From Streptomyces sp. AM 2-1-1 (GTDB lineage Bacteria > Actinomycetota > Actinomycetes > Streptomycetales > Streptomycetaceae), in assembly GCF_029167645.1 (NCBI RefSeq), contig NZ_CP119147.1, positions 682,001 through 746,000 of the forward strand: 64,000 nucleotides of DNA, read 5' to 3'. Under the pieces are notes generated by a model. That model was not told where the DNA came from. It made no database searches and worked only from the letters and a program-made list of their open reading frames with translations. This document shows positions 52,861 to 60,866 of the stretch, in pieces (the stretch's first letter is position 1; each line of letters begins with the position of its first letter). A program made the translations under genes and the position numbers.

Positions 52861-53424
52861 ATGACGGGATCGGGAAGGCGCGGGTACGGGATGCTGCCGG
52901 CGGTGCTGCTGCTGGCAGCGGCGGCGGGGTGCGGGACGCACCGGCCCGGGGACGCCACCGGGGCGGGGCTGCCTTCGCGCCCGCCGTCGAGCGGGTCGGC
53001 GGACTTCCCCTGCCCCGGCGAAGACCCCGAGCCGTCGCCTCCCGCCGGCGCCACCGCACCGGCCGCGACCGCCGCGCCGACCGACCACTACGCCGAGAAC
53101 CACGGATTCAGGGTTCCCCTCCCGCTCCACGGCCGGAGCCGCTGCGACGGGCTCGCCGTGACCGGACGCGTCGAGAGCGCGCTCGAACCGTTGCGCGAGC
53201 GCGGTGATTTCTCACCGCGACACGTGAAGGACGTGCTCGACCGACTCGGCTACCGCACCGCGACGGCCTACGAGAACGGCCCGACGGGAGTCGGCTTCCT
53301 CATCGTCTTCCCCGCGTCCCCCTGGTGCGTGGAAGGAACGATGAACCGCGGCGCCACCTCGGCGGACGCCTTCGGCGGCTACCCCGACGGCACCGACTGC
53401 GAGCCCCCGCGGGGCGGCCACTGA
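52861..53424 (+). CDS. Putative secreted lipoprotein of unknown function
   Basis: A 187-residue exported protein. Its N terminus is MTGSGRRGYGMLPAVLLL followed by AAAAGCGT, an acceptable lipobox with Cys24 as the lipidation site. After a Pro/Ala-rich spacer (about 45-75) comes a compact domain with four Cys residues (including FPCPGED, RCDGLAVTG, SPWCVEG and DGTDC), probably disulphide-bonded outside the cell. No family recognised. ATG 52861 has GAGGAGG seven bases upstream; the in-frame ATG at 52825 would give a less typical signal. Confidence 0.75.
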   Translation: MTGSGRRGYGMLPAVLLLAAAAGCGTHRPGDATGAGLPSRPPSSGSADFPCPGEDPEPSPPAGATAPAATAAPTDHYAENHGFRVPLPLHGRSRCDGLAVTGRVESALEPLRERGDFSPRHVKDVLDRLGYRTATAYENGPTGVGFLIVFPASPWCVEGTMNRGATSADAFGGYPDGTDCEPPRGGH

Positions 53425-53525
53425 CGGCCCCCGGAAGCGTCGCCGGTGCCGTGCCGGGGCAGGATCCGCAGGGCGGGGACACCGGCCCGCGGGGACGGGT
53501 GTACGAGCGGCGACGGGGGTGCGGC

Positions 53526-54470
53526 ATGCCGGACGTGATCGTGGTGGGCGGCGGGGTCAGCGGACTGACGACGGCGCTGGTGCTGGCGGAACGGGGCCAC
53601 CGGGTGCGCGTCTGGTCGAGGGACGCGGCCGGGGACACGACCTCGGCGGTGGCGGGGGCCCTGTGGTGGCCGTACCGGATCGAGCCGGCCCGGTCGGTGG
53701 GCGACTGGGCCCTGGAGACCCTCGCGGTCCACCGGGAGCTGGCGGCCGGCCCGGAGGAGACCGGGGTACGGATGGTGGCGGGGGTCCACCTGGGCGAGCG
53801 CCTGGCGGCGCTGGGCCCGTGGGCGGAGCGGCTCGCGGACGCGGTGGAGGGGGCCGAAGGGCTGCGGGTGACGCTGCCGCTGCTCAGCATGGCCGACCAC
53901 CTGGCGTGGCTGGAGCGGCGGCTGCGGGCCGCGGGCGGCACGGTCGAGCGGCGGGCGGTGCACGGCTTCGGGGAGGCCGCCGCCGAAGCCCCGGTGGTCG
54001 TCGACTGCGCCGGGCTGGGGGCCGCGGCGCTGGCCCCGGACGACGGGGTGCGTCCGGTGCGCGGGCAGCTGGTCGTGGTGGAGAACCCGGGGATCACCGA
54101 GTGGTTCGCCGCGCCCGATCCGGCGACGGGCTGGACGACGTACGCCTTCCCCCAGCCGTACGGGCTGGTGCTGGGCGGGACGGCGCAGGACGACGACTGG
54201 TCCCTGGAGCCGGACCCGGACATCGCCGCGGAGATCGTGGCGCGGTGCACGCGGATCCGTCCCGTGATCGCCGGGGCCCGTGTCCTGGGGCACCGGGTGG
54301 GGCTGCGGCCGGCCCGGGACGCGGGGGTGCGGATCGAGGCGGAGGACCTGCCGGGCGGGGGCCGGCTGGTCCACAACTACGGGCACGGCGGCGCGGGTGT
54401 CACGGTGGCCTGGGGCTGCGCGCGGGCCGCGGCCCGGCTGGTGGACCGCATCGCGCTCCGGGCTCCGTGA
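53526..54470 (+). CDS. D-amino-acid oxidase (FAD-dependent)
   Basis: A 314-residue FAD oxidoreductase of the DAAO/DADA group: N-terminal VIVVGGGVSGLTTALVLAERG, TTSAVAGALWWPYRIEP (typical of DAAO), VRPVRGQLVVVE and the C-terminal flavin-binding VHNYGHGGAGVTVAWGCA. It oxidises D-amino acids to keto acids with hydrogen peroxide production; the preferred substrate is unknown. ATG at 53526. A terminator follows between it and the convergent transporter gene. Confidence 0.9.
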   Translation: MPDVIVVGGGVSGLTTALVLAERGHRVRVWSRDAAGDTTSAVAGALWWPYRIEPARSVGDWALETLAVHRELAAGPEETGVRMVAGVHLGERLAALGPWAERLADAVEGAEGLRVTLPLLSMADHLAWLERRLRAAGGTVERRAVHGFGEAAAEAPVVVDCAGLGAAALAPDDGVRPVRGQLVVVENPGITEWFAAPDPATGWTTYAFPQPYGLVLGGTAQDDDWSLEPDPDIAAEIVARCTRIRPVIAGARVLGHRVGLRPARDAGVRIEAEDLPGGGRLVHNYGHGGAGVTVAWGCARAAARLVDRIALRAP

Positions 54471-54485
54471 CCCCCTGTCGCCCCA

Positions 54486-54512
54486 CCGCCGGCCGGACGT
54501 CCCGGCCGGCGG
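54486..54512. terminator. Terminator between the D-amino-acid oxidase and BCCT genes
   Basis: A perfect 11-bp stem, CCGCCGGCCGG / CCGGCCGGCGG, with loop ACGTC. Confidence 0.75.
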
Positions 54513-54563
54513 GCCGAGGGGGGACGGCGGACACCGCCGCCTCCGCACCGCGCGGGTGGCGGG

Positions 54564-56312
54564 TCAGCCGGTCGTCGGCCGGTCCGGCGGGGAGGCCGGG
54601 TCCTCGTGCTGGTGCCGGTGGTCCTCGGTGATCTCGCTGCCCGGGCCGATCCGGATCTCGAAGTCGCCGTCGTACCTGGCGTGGCCCTGGATGACCGCGC
54701 TCTCGACCGCCTCGACGCCGAACTCGTGGCGGACGATGAGCGGGTCCTGGCGCAGGTCCCGCATGAGGGCGACGCACATGCCGACCATCACGATCGTGAA
54801 GGGCGCGGCGACCAGGATGGTGAGGTTCTGCAGCCCGGCCAGCGCGTCGCCCTCGCCGTCGCCGATGAGCAGCATCACGGCGGCCACCGCCCCGGTGACG
54901 ACGCCCCAGAAGACGACCACCCAGCGGTGCGGCTCCAGCACCCCCTTCTGCGAGAGCGTGCCCATGACGATGGAGGCGGCGTCGGCGCCGGAGACGAAGA
55001 AGATGCCCACGAGGATCATCACCAGGATGCTCATCAGGGTGGCGGCCGGGAACTGCTGGAGCACACCGAAGAGCTGCGCCTCGGGGGTGTCGGCGCCGCC
55101 GAGTTCGCCGGCCTCCTTGAGCCGGATCGCGGAGCCGCCGAAGATCGCGAACCAGACGAGGCTGACCGTGCTCGGCACCAGGATGACCCCGCCGATGAAC
55201 TGCCGGATGGTGCGTCCGCGGCTGATGCGGGCGATGAACATGCCGACGAACGGCGTCCAGGAGATCCACCAGGCCCAGTAGAAGACGGTCCAGGAGGCCA
55301 GCCAGTCGGCGACCTCGCCCTCCCCGGTCGCCTCGGTGCGCCCGGCGAGCTGGGGCAGTTCGCGGAAGTACTCGGCGATGGAGGTGGGCAGCAGGTCGAG
55401 CACGATGATCGTGGGGCCCGCGACGAACACGAAGACGGCGAGGATCAGGGCGAGCACCATGTTGATGTTGGAGAGCCACTGGATGCCCTTCTCCACCCCG
55501 GAGACGGCCGAGGCGACGAAGGCCACGGTCAGCACGGCGATGATGGCGACCAGCAGGCCGGTGCCCGTCTTCTCCCGCCAGTCGAGCTCGTGGAACCCGC
55601 TGCCGATCTGGAGCGCGCCCAGGCCGAGGGAGGCTGCGGAGCCGAAGAGCGTCGCGAAGATCGCGAGGATGTCGATGACCCGGCCGGAACCGCCCCGGGC
55701 GTGGCGCTCCCCGATGAGCGGCTCGAAGACGGCGCTGATCGTCTGCCGCCGGCGCCGCCGGTAGGTGCTGTACGCGATGGCGAGCCCGACGACGGCGTAG
55801 ATCGCCCAGGGGTGGAGCGTCCAGTGGAAGAGGGTGGTGGCCATGGCGGTCTGCATCGCCTCGGCCTCGTCGACGGGGCGGGTACCCGGCGGCGGATCGG
55901 TGAAGTGGGCCAGCGGTTCGCTCACCCCGTAGAACATCAGGCCGATGCCCATGCCGGCGCTGAACATCATCGCGACCCAGGAGACGGTGCGGAACTCGGG
56001 TTCCTCCCCTTCCTGGCCGAGCGAGATCCTGCCGTAGCGGCTGATCGCCAGCCAGAGCGCGAAGACCACGAAACCGGAAGCGGCGAGCATGAAGGCCCAG
56101 CCGCCGTTGTGGATGAGTCCACCGAGCAGATCGTTGGAGACGCTCTCCAGGGAGTCGGTCGCGATCGAACCCCAGAGCACGAAGGCGAGGGTGAGGACGG
56201 CGGTGACTCCGAAGACCACCCGGTCGGTGGTGGGTCTGCGCCCGTGGCGGGAGTCTTCGGGGAGGTCCGCCGTGACGGGTGACCTCTCCGGCCTCTGGTC
56301 GTCCTGCGGCAC
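54564..56312 (-). CDS. BCCT-family transporter (betaine/choline/carnitine type)
   Basis: A 582-residue membrane transporter with twelve hydrophobic segments. The family signature WWISWTPFVGMFIARISRGR and the aromatic FYWAWWIS box (about residue 345) form the substrate site; MMFSAGMGIGLMFYGVSEPL matches the Gly-rich TM3. It takes up betaine-like quaternary ammonium solutes using an ion gradient, for osmoprotection or nutrition. An acidic/His-rich C-terminal tail (HRHQHEDP) might be the osmosensory region. GTG 56312 has AAAGG eight bases upstream; the frame extends further to 56366. Confidence 0.92.
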   Translation of the reverse strand: MPQDDQRPERSPVTADLPEDSRHGRRPTTDRVVFGVTAVLTLAFVLWGSIATDSLESVSNDLLGGLIHNGGWAFMLAASGFVVFALWLAISRYGRISLGQEGEEPEFRTVSWVAMMFSAGMGIGLMFYGVSEPLAHFTDPPPGTRPVDEAEAMQTAMATTLFHWTLHPWAIYAVVGLAIAYSTYRRRRRQTISAVFEPLIGERHARGGSGRVIDILAIFATLFGSAASLGLGALQIGSGFHELDWREKTGTGLLVAIIAVLTVAFVASAVSGVEKGIQWLSNINMVLALILAVFVFVAGPTIIVLDLLPTSIAEYFRELPQLAGRTEATGEGEVADWLASWTVFYWAWWISWTPFVGMFIARISRGRTIRQFIGGVILVPSTVSLVWFAIFGGSAIRLKEAGELGGADTPEAQLFGVLQQFPAATLMSILVMILVGIFFVSGADAASIVMGTLSQKGVLEPHRWVVVFWGVVTGAVAAVMLLIGDGEGDALAGLQNLTILVAAPFTIVMVGMCVALMRDLRQDPLIVRHEFGVEAVESAVIQGHARYDGDFEIRIGPGSEITEDHRHQHEDPASPPDRPTTG

Positions 56313-56433
56313 GTGTGACACCTTTCGGGAGTCCGGAAATGACTCCCTGTAGGCAGTACCACACACGGAGTGGCGCCTGCGGGATCCGCGCGGCGTCGGC
56401 CGGGGTCTTCCCGGATCCGGGCTCTCGCGTTCC

Positions 56434-57321
56434 CTACCGCGCCTGCCGTCCGGTCGCGCCTCCCGCGCGAGCCGCGCGGCGTGCCTCGCGCGCCATCGGC
56501 AGGTACCGCAGCCGTTCGGGCAGGACCGGCACCACGCGGCGCACGACCGCGCCGAAGCACCGCAGGCGTCTCTCCTGCGCCGGGGTCCACTCCAGGCCGA
56601 TCGCGGCGCGGGCGTCGGGCGGCATCAGACCGACCGTGAGGAAGGACCGGAAGCGGGCGAGCGGTGGCAGGAGCACCGGCCACAGCACGCGCGCGAGGAG
56701 GCGCAGGGGCAGCGGGCCCCGGTCGGGCGGCGGTACGGGCCGGTCGGCGGCGACGAGTTCCTCGACCACCGCGTTCCGCTCCACCTCCTCGGCGAGCACC
56801 TTGCGGTAGTAGGGCCAGAACTCCTCGACCGTCGGGGGCATGTCCCGGTCGTGGATGCCGAGGACCCGGCCGACCTGGAGCCACTCCCGGTACAGCGCGC
56901 GCTCCTGGGCTTCGGTGAGGGGCCGCACCAGGTAGCGGGACGCGTGCCGGTAGACCGGAAAACCGGTGGCGTGCACCCAGGCGTAGTTCGCCGGGGTGAG
57001 GGCGTGGTAACGGCGCCCCCGGGAGTCGGTGCCCTGGATGGTGCGGTGCATGGTGCGCAGCCGGCGCCCCTCCGCCGCCCCTTCCGCGCCCCCGTACACC
57101 CAGAGCTGGAGGGAGCGCAGGGAGCGTTCGCCGCGTCCCCACGGGTCGGTGCGGAAGACGGAGTGCTCGTCGACGCCCGCGCCCACCGCCGGGTGGGCGA
57201 CCTGGAGGGCGAGGGCCGCGGGCAGCATCAGCAGGCCCCGGAGATCGCCGGCGAGGCTCCACAGCACCCCGCCGGGCGGAGGCGGCACGGGGTCGGTCCG
57301 CTCGGTTCCCTGGCTGCTCAT
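56434..57321 (-). CDS. MpaB/DUF2236-family oxygenase-like protein
   Basis: A 295-residue protein of the oxygenase MpaB (latex-clearing-protein-related) family: an early GLLMLPAALALQVAHPAVGAGVDEHS (haem-ligand region, about 30-55), MHRTIQGTDSRGRRYHALTP and NYAWVHATGFPVYRHASRYL. Members bind haem b and some cleave polyisoprene or oxidise small molecules; the substrate here is unknown. ATG 57321 with GGGAG upstream. It is divergent from a second, more distantly related member of the same family across a 323-bp gap. Confidence 0.82.
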   Translation of the reverse strand: MSSQGTERTDPVPPPPGGVLWSLAGDLRGLLMLPAALALQVAHPAVGAGVDEHSVFRTDPWGRGERSLRSLQLWVYGGAEGAAEGRRLRTMHRTIQGTDSRGRRYHALTPANYAWVHATGFPVYRHASRYLVRPLTEAQERALYREWLQVGRVLGIHDRDMPPTVEEFWPYYRKVLAEEVERNAVVEELVAADRPVPPPDRGPLPLRLLARVLWPVLLPPLARFRSFLTVGLMPPDARAAIGLEWTPAQERRLRCFGAVVRRVVPVLPERLRYLPMAREARRAARAGGATGRQAR

Positions 57322-57480
57322 ACGGTGCTCCCGGCGATCGGTGGACGGACGCCGCGCCTCCTCGCAGGGTCTGCCCGCGGGTCCGGCTTCCAGTATGCGA
57401 GCGGGCGGGCGGGGTGGTGCGGGCGGGCGTGCCCCGGGGGTCGCGCCCTCGGCCGCGGCGCGCGGATTCCCGCCGGCCCG

Positions 57481-57524
57481 TTGACGCGCCGATGAAACAA
57501 GTCAATAGTATTTGTAACATTGAC
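57481..57524. promoter_or_regulatory. Promoter/operator in the divergent mpaB-like gap
   Basis: TTGACG (57481-57486) with AATAGT/TAGTAT (57504-57511) is a plus-strand promoter candidate. A 24-bp inverted repeat with GTCAAT (57501-57506) and ATTGAC (57519-57524) arms overlaps the -10, in the only AT-rich patch of the gap. It is a candidate site for the TetR-type regulator at 58600-59244. The rest of the 57322-57644 gap shows nothing else. Confidence 0.5.
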
Positions 57525-57644
57525 TCCGAGCGTCCCGTCCGCGTCAACCGCCTTGCTCAGGTGGGACTTTGACCGTCGGACGGCACGGATCGCCGAACGG
57601 GGTCGGCACGATGAACCGCACACATCAGCAGGAGGGTGCACATC

Positions 57645-58613
57645 ATGGGCCGTTACAGCCGCCTGAAGGCGATCCGCGGGATGGACCCGGAGCGGGACTG
57701 CGCCGAGATCCTGCGGCTGATGTCCCAGTACGAGTTCCCGTGGGACTACCGGCAGGGCGTCAGCGTCGCGTTCCTCCGCGACTTCGGGGTCCCGCGCATC
57801 TCCGTACTGCTGGACCGCACCCAGGAGTTCGAGCGGAACGGGCAGAAGCGCTACGACGACACGGTGCTGATCGGCTACGAGATGGCGGCCGACGGTTTCG
57901 ACTCCGCACGCGGACGGGCCGCCGCGCGCCACCTCAACCGCATCCACGGCCGCTACCGCATCCCCAACGAGGACTACCTCTACGTCCTGGCCACCACCGT
58001 GGTCGGCCCCAAACGCTGGATCGACCGGTTCGGCTGGCGCCCCCTGTGCCGCCAGGAGGTGCAGGCCCTCGCCGAAGTCGGCCGCACCATGGGGCGGATG
58101 ATGGGCATCGCGTCGGTTCCCACCACCTACCAGGGGTTCGAGGAACTGCTCGACGCGTACGAGGCGGAGATGTTCGCCCCGGCACCGGCGAACCGCCGGG
58201 TCGCGACCGCCACGTTACGGACGATGGCGAGCCGGTACCCGTCCCCGCTGCGTCCGCTGGTCGCCGGCTTCGCCCTGGCGCTCCTGGACGAACCGCTGCT
58301 GCGCGCCCTGGGGTTCACCCCGCGGCCCGGGTGGATGAGGACGCTCGCGGTACGAGCCGTACGGGCCCGCTCCCACGTCGTACGGCTGCTGCCCGCGCGG
58401 CCCGGATGGCTGCCCTCGCGCCCGCGCCCGCGCAGCTACCCCTTCGGCTGGCGGCTGGACGACCTGGGGCCGCACTGGGCGCAGAACCGCCCGGTCGAGC
58501 CGCTCCCGGACGAGGCGCCGGGAAGGCCGGGGGTGCCTCCGTGCACGGCACCCGGGGGTCGCTCCCGGTCCCGGACCGGGGTGCGCCGGCCCGAAGGGCT
58601 CACCCGGCCGTGA
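57645..58613 (+). CDS. Second MpaB/DUF2236-family oxygenase-like protein, with a TTA codon
   Basis: A 322-residue protein starting MGRYSRLKAIRGMDPERDCA. It has YEFPWDYRQGVSVAFLRDFGVP, HLNRIHGRYRIPNEDYLYVL (a likely haem-pocket His) and RPLCRQEVQALAEVG, matching the larger actinobacterial MpaB subgroup. ATG 57645 has GGAGGG eight bases upstream. Codon 191 (58215-58217) is TTA; in Streptomyces this needs the developmentally regulated bldA tRNA, so expression may be limited to late growth. Its 3' end overlaps the end of the convergent TetR gene by 14 bases. Substrate unknown. Confidence 0.82.
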   Translation: MGRYSRLKAIRGMDPERDCAEILRLMSQYEFPWDYRQGVSVAFLRDFGVPRISVLLDRTQEFERNGQKRYDDTVLIGYEMAADGFDSARGRAAARHLNRIHGRYRIPNEDYLYVLATTVVGPKRWIDRFGWRPLCRQEVQALAEVGRTMGRMMGIASVPTTYQGFEELLDAYEAEMFAPAPANRRVATATLRTMASRYPSPLRPLVAGFALALLDEPLLRALGFTPRPGWMRTLAVRAVRARSHVVRLLPARPGWLPSRPRPRSYPFGWRLDDLGPHWAQNRPVEPLPDEAPGRPGVPPCTAPGGRSRSRTGVRRPEGLTRP

Positions 58614-59244
58614 GGAGGGGGACGAGGCAGCGCCGGGCGAAGGCCGCCACCTGCTCGTCGTCGTCGAGTTCGAAGCAGCTCAGCGGGTTGAGGAGGAAGG
58701 AGACGGTGATGCGCACCATCACCTCGGCGACCGGCGCCGAGTCGGTCTCCGGCCGGCCCTCCATCCGCTGGGCGTGCCGGAGGCGGTCGGTCAGGAAGTC
58801 GCGCATGGCGAGGAGCGCCGGGCCACCGTCCACCGTGAGGAACGGCAGCATGACCTCCGGTTCCAGCTTCAGCAGACCACCGATGAGCGGGTGTTCCCGC
58901 ACGTGCCGCAGGACCGCGACGAAGCCGGCGACCAGCCGGTCCTCCACGGTCGGCAGCGCGGCCACCGCCTCGTCGACCTCGCCCACGAAACGGCGGTACT
59001 CACGGAGCAGACACGCGGAGACCAGGGCCTCCTTGTTCCCGATGCGCCGGTAGACCGTCACGCGGGAGACCTTGGCCCGCCTGGCCACGTCGTCGACGGT
59101 CGAGCGGCGCAGCCCGAAGGTCATGAACTGCTCGCGTGCCGCGTCGAGGATCTGCTCACTCAGCGCGTCGGAGGGCGGGGCTTCTTCGAGGGCCCTCGCC
59201 CTCAGCACCTCGTCCAGCGCCTCGCCCCCGACCGGTCCCGTCAT
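58600..59244 (-). CDS. TetR-family transcriptional regulator
   Basis: A 214-residue regulator: the HTH is at about residues 30-65 (ILDAAREQFMTFGLRRSTVD, RRAKVSRVTVYRRIGNKEAL), followed by a helical ligand domain. It is convergent with the second mpaB-like gene, a common pairing in actinomycetes, and probably controls it through the palindromic site at 57501-57524. ATG 59244 has GGGAGA upstream; the frame beginning at 59268 is less likely. Confidence 0.88.
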   Translation of the reverse strand: MTGPVGGEALDEVLRARALEEAPPSDALSEQILDAAREQFMTFGLRRSTVDDVARRAKVSRVTVYRRIGNKEALVSACLLREYRRFVGEVDEAVAALPTVEDRLVAGFVAVLRHVREHPLIGGLLKLEPEVMLPFLTVDGGPALLAMRDFLTDRLRHAQRMEGRPETDSAPVAEVMVRITVSFLLNPLSCFELDDDEQVAAFARRCLVPLLTAG

Positions 59245-59328
59245 GCGCTCTCCCCGTGTCGCCGCCACCCGGCGCCCACTTTAACCGGAGGTGCTACAGG
59301 GAGACGTGCCCCGTCGCTCCGTAGCGCG

Positions 59329-59766
59329 CTACGCGCTTACTCCCCCCTCGGGGAACATGCCGAGGAACCTCTCCATCTCGTCCCGGGACAGGTACGTGAT
59401 GCTCAGCCGCGTCGGCTTCGCCTTGCCGGGGAATCGCAGATACAGCGCGCTCCGGGTCTTGCCCCGCTTCACACGGGCGACCAGACCGCCGGTCTCGGCG
59501 AGGGGGATGACATGGACCAGCTTCCCGGGACGGTTCTTCAGGAGGGACCCGCGATGGACGTAGAGGGAGCGGGCGGTGACGGTGAGGAGATACCTGTCGA
59601 CGAGGAGCGTGCCCATCGGTCCCAGAGCGCCCATGGCGAGCGGCGCGGACCCGCTGCTGCCGATCAGTACCAGGCCCGGCTTCTCGGTCGGGTCGAGGCG
59701 CCGTACGGCTCGCCGCGCTTCGGATATGAGTTCGGATCGCGCATCGACCGCTCCGAGCTTCGCCAT
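59329..59766 (-). CDS. Small uncharacterised protein, possible PH-like fold
   Basis: A 145-residue soluble protein. The text alternates beta strands (GTLLVDRYLLTVTARSLYVH, KLVHVIPLAETGGLVARVKR, ALYLRFPGKAKPTRLSITYL) and ends in a short helix (SRDEMERFLGMFPEG), an order seen in bacterial PH-like domains. I do not recognise a named family. ATG 59766 fits AGGA upstream; the long frame to 59949 runs into the divergent promoter region. Function unknown. Confidence 0.7.
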   Translation of the reverse strand: MAKLGAVDARSELISEARRAVRRLDPTEKPGLVLIGSSGSAPLAMGALGPMGTLLVDRYLLTVTARSLYVHRGSLLKNRPGKLVHVIPLAETGGLVARVKRGKTRSALYLRFPGKAKPTRLSITYLSRDEMERFLGMFPEGGVSA

Positions 59767-59962
59767 GAGGCCACGTCCTTCGACAACTCGTGTCCGATCT
59801 GGACACGAGGGCAATCTCTCACAGCCCTGACCAGGTACGACGCGACCGGTCGCCCGGCTCGGGGACCGAGGGCGCCGCGTCGGGGTGATCGTGCACGTCG
59901 GCCTACCTGATCCCGGCATGGTGTGCGCGGTACGGGCGGCCACCGGCAACGGCCGGGGAGGC

Positions 59963-59993
59963 TTTCACCACAGTGGTGAGACAGCAATACTGT
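59963..59993 (+). promoter_or_regulatory. Possible MerR-type promoter with palindrome
   Basis: TTTCAC (59963-59968) and TACTGT (59988-59993) are separated by 19 bases, the long spacer typical of MerR-controlled promoters. The perfect palindrome CACCACAGTGGTG (59966-59978) overlaps the -35. It lies 67 bases upstream of the MerR gene and suggests autoregulation; the palindrome is not centred in the spacer, so this is tentative. Confidence 0.4.
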
Positions 59994-60059
59994 TGCACGC
60001 GATCGCCGCCCGGGGCGATCAGGTCCGATCCGGCCATCTCCGGGCACCGAGGAGCAGAC

Positions 60060-60797
60060 ATGGCGACCGCGCCCGAGGAGTGGACCCTCACCGTCGACGA
60101 GTTGGCGGCCCGGGCGGGGATGACCGTGCGCACCGTGCGGTTCTACAGCACCCGGGGGCTGTTGCCGCCGCCGGTCATCGGTCCGCGCCGGGTCGGGCAC
60201 TACGGGCACGGGCACCTGTCGCGGCTGGCGCTGATCGAGGAACTCCAGCGGCAGGGAATGACGCTGGCCGCGATCGAGCGGTACCTCGAACAGCTTCCGG
60301 AGGATCTGAGCGCGCACGATCTGGCGATCCACCGGGCGCTGGTGGCGTCCTGGGCCCCGGACGGGGTCGAGGAGATGACCGGCGCGGAGCTGGAGCGGCG
60401 GGCGGGCCGGCCCCTCACCGAGCAGGACCTCGACCGGCTGGCGGCGATGGGGGTGCTGCTGGACACGCCCGAAAAGGCCTCGGAGGGCGTCCACCGCGTT
60501 GATCCGGGGCTGCTCCGGCTGGGGGTGGAGCTGCTGGACGTGCCGATCGCGCACGAGACGATCCTGAGGGCGCGGACGGTCCTGGTGGAGCACACCCGGG
60601 CAGCTGCCGCCGAGTTGACGCGGCTCTTCCGGGACGAGGTGTGGAGCCCGTACCGGGAGCGTGAGGCGGACCCGGAGCACGTGGCCGCGATGAAGTCGCT
60701 CTCGGTGCACATGAGGCCGCTGGTGATGCAGGCCCTGGTGACCGCTTTCCAGCGGTCGCTGACGGCCGAGCTGCGCGCCGCGTTCCGGGCTCCGTGA
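60060..60797 (+). CDS. MerR-family transcriptional regulator
   Basis: A 245-residue regulator with the MerR winged helix at the N terminus (TVDELAARAGMTVRTVRFYS, RGLLPPPVIGPRRVGHYGHG, residues about 11-50). The helical C-terminal domain has no Cys-rich metal site, so an organic ligand or acyl-CoA type signal is more likely. It ends face to face with the fadB-like gene, across a strong terminator, and may regulate fatty-acid degradation. ATG 60060 with GAGGAG upstream. Confidence 0.88.
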   Translation: MATAPEEWTLTVDELAARAGMTVRTVRFYSTRGLLPPPVIGPRRVGHYGHGHLSRLALIEELQRQGMTLAAIERYLEQLPEDLSAHDLAIHRALVASWAPDGVEEMTGAELERRAGRPLTEQDLDRLAAMGVLLDTPEKASEGVHRVDPGLLRLGVELLDVPIAHETILRARTVLVEHTRAAAAELTRLFRDEVWSPYREREADPEHVAAMKSLSVHMRPLVMQALVTAFQRSLTAELRAAFRAP

Positions 60798-60814
60798 CCG
60801 TGGGGCCTCACGCG

Positions 60815-60848
60815 CGCAGGGGGCCCGCCGCGTGGCGGGCCCCCTGCG
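60815..60848. terminator. Strong bidirectional terminator between merR-like and fadB-like genes
   Basis: A perfect 15-bp stem (60815-60829 with 60834-60848) and a GCGT tetraloop between convergent genes. Confidence 0.85.
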
Positions 60849-60866
60849 GGGACGTGACGGCCGGTG

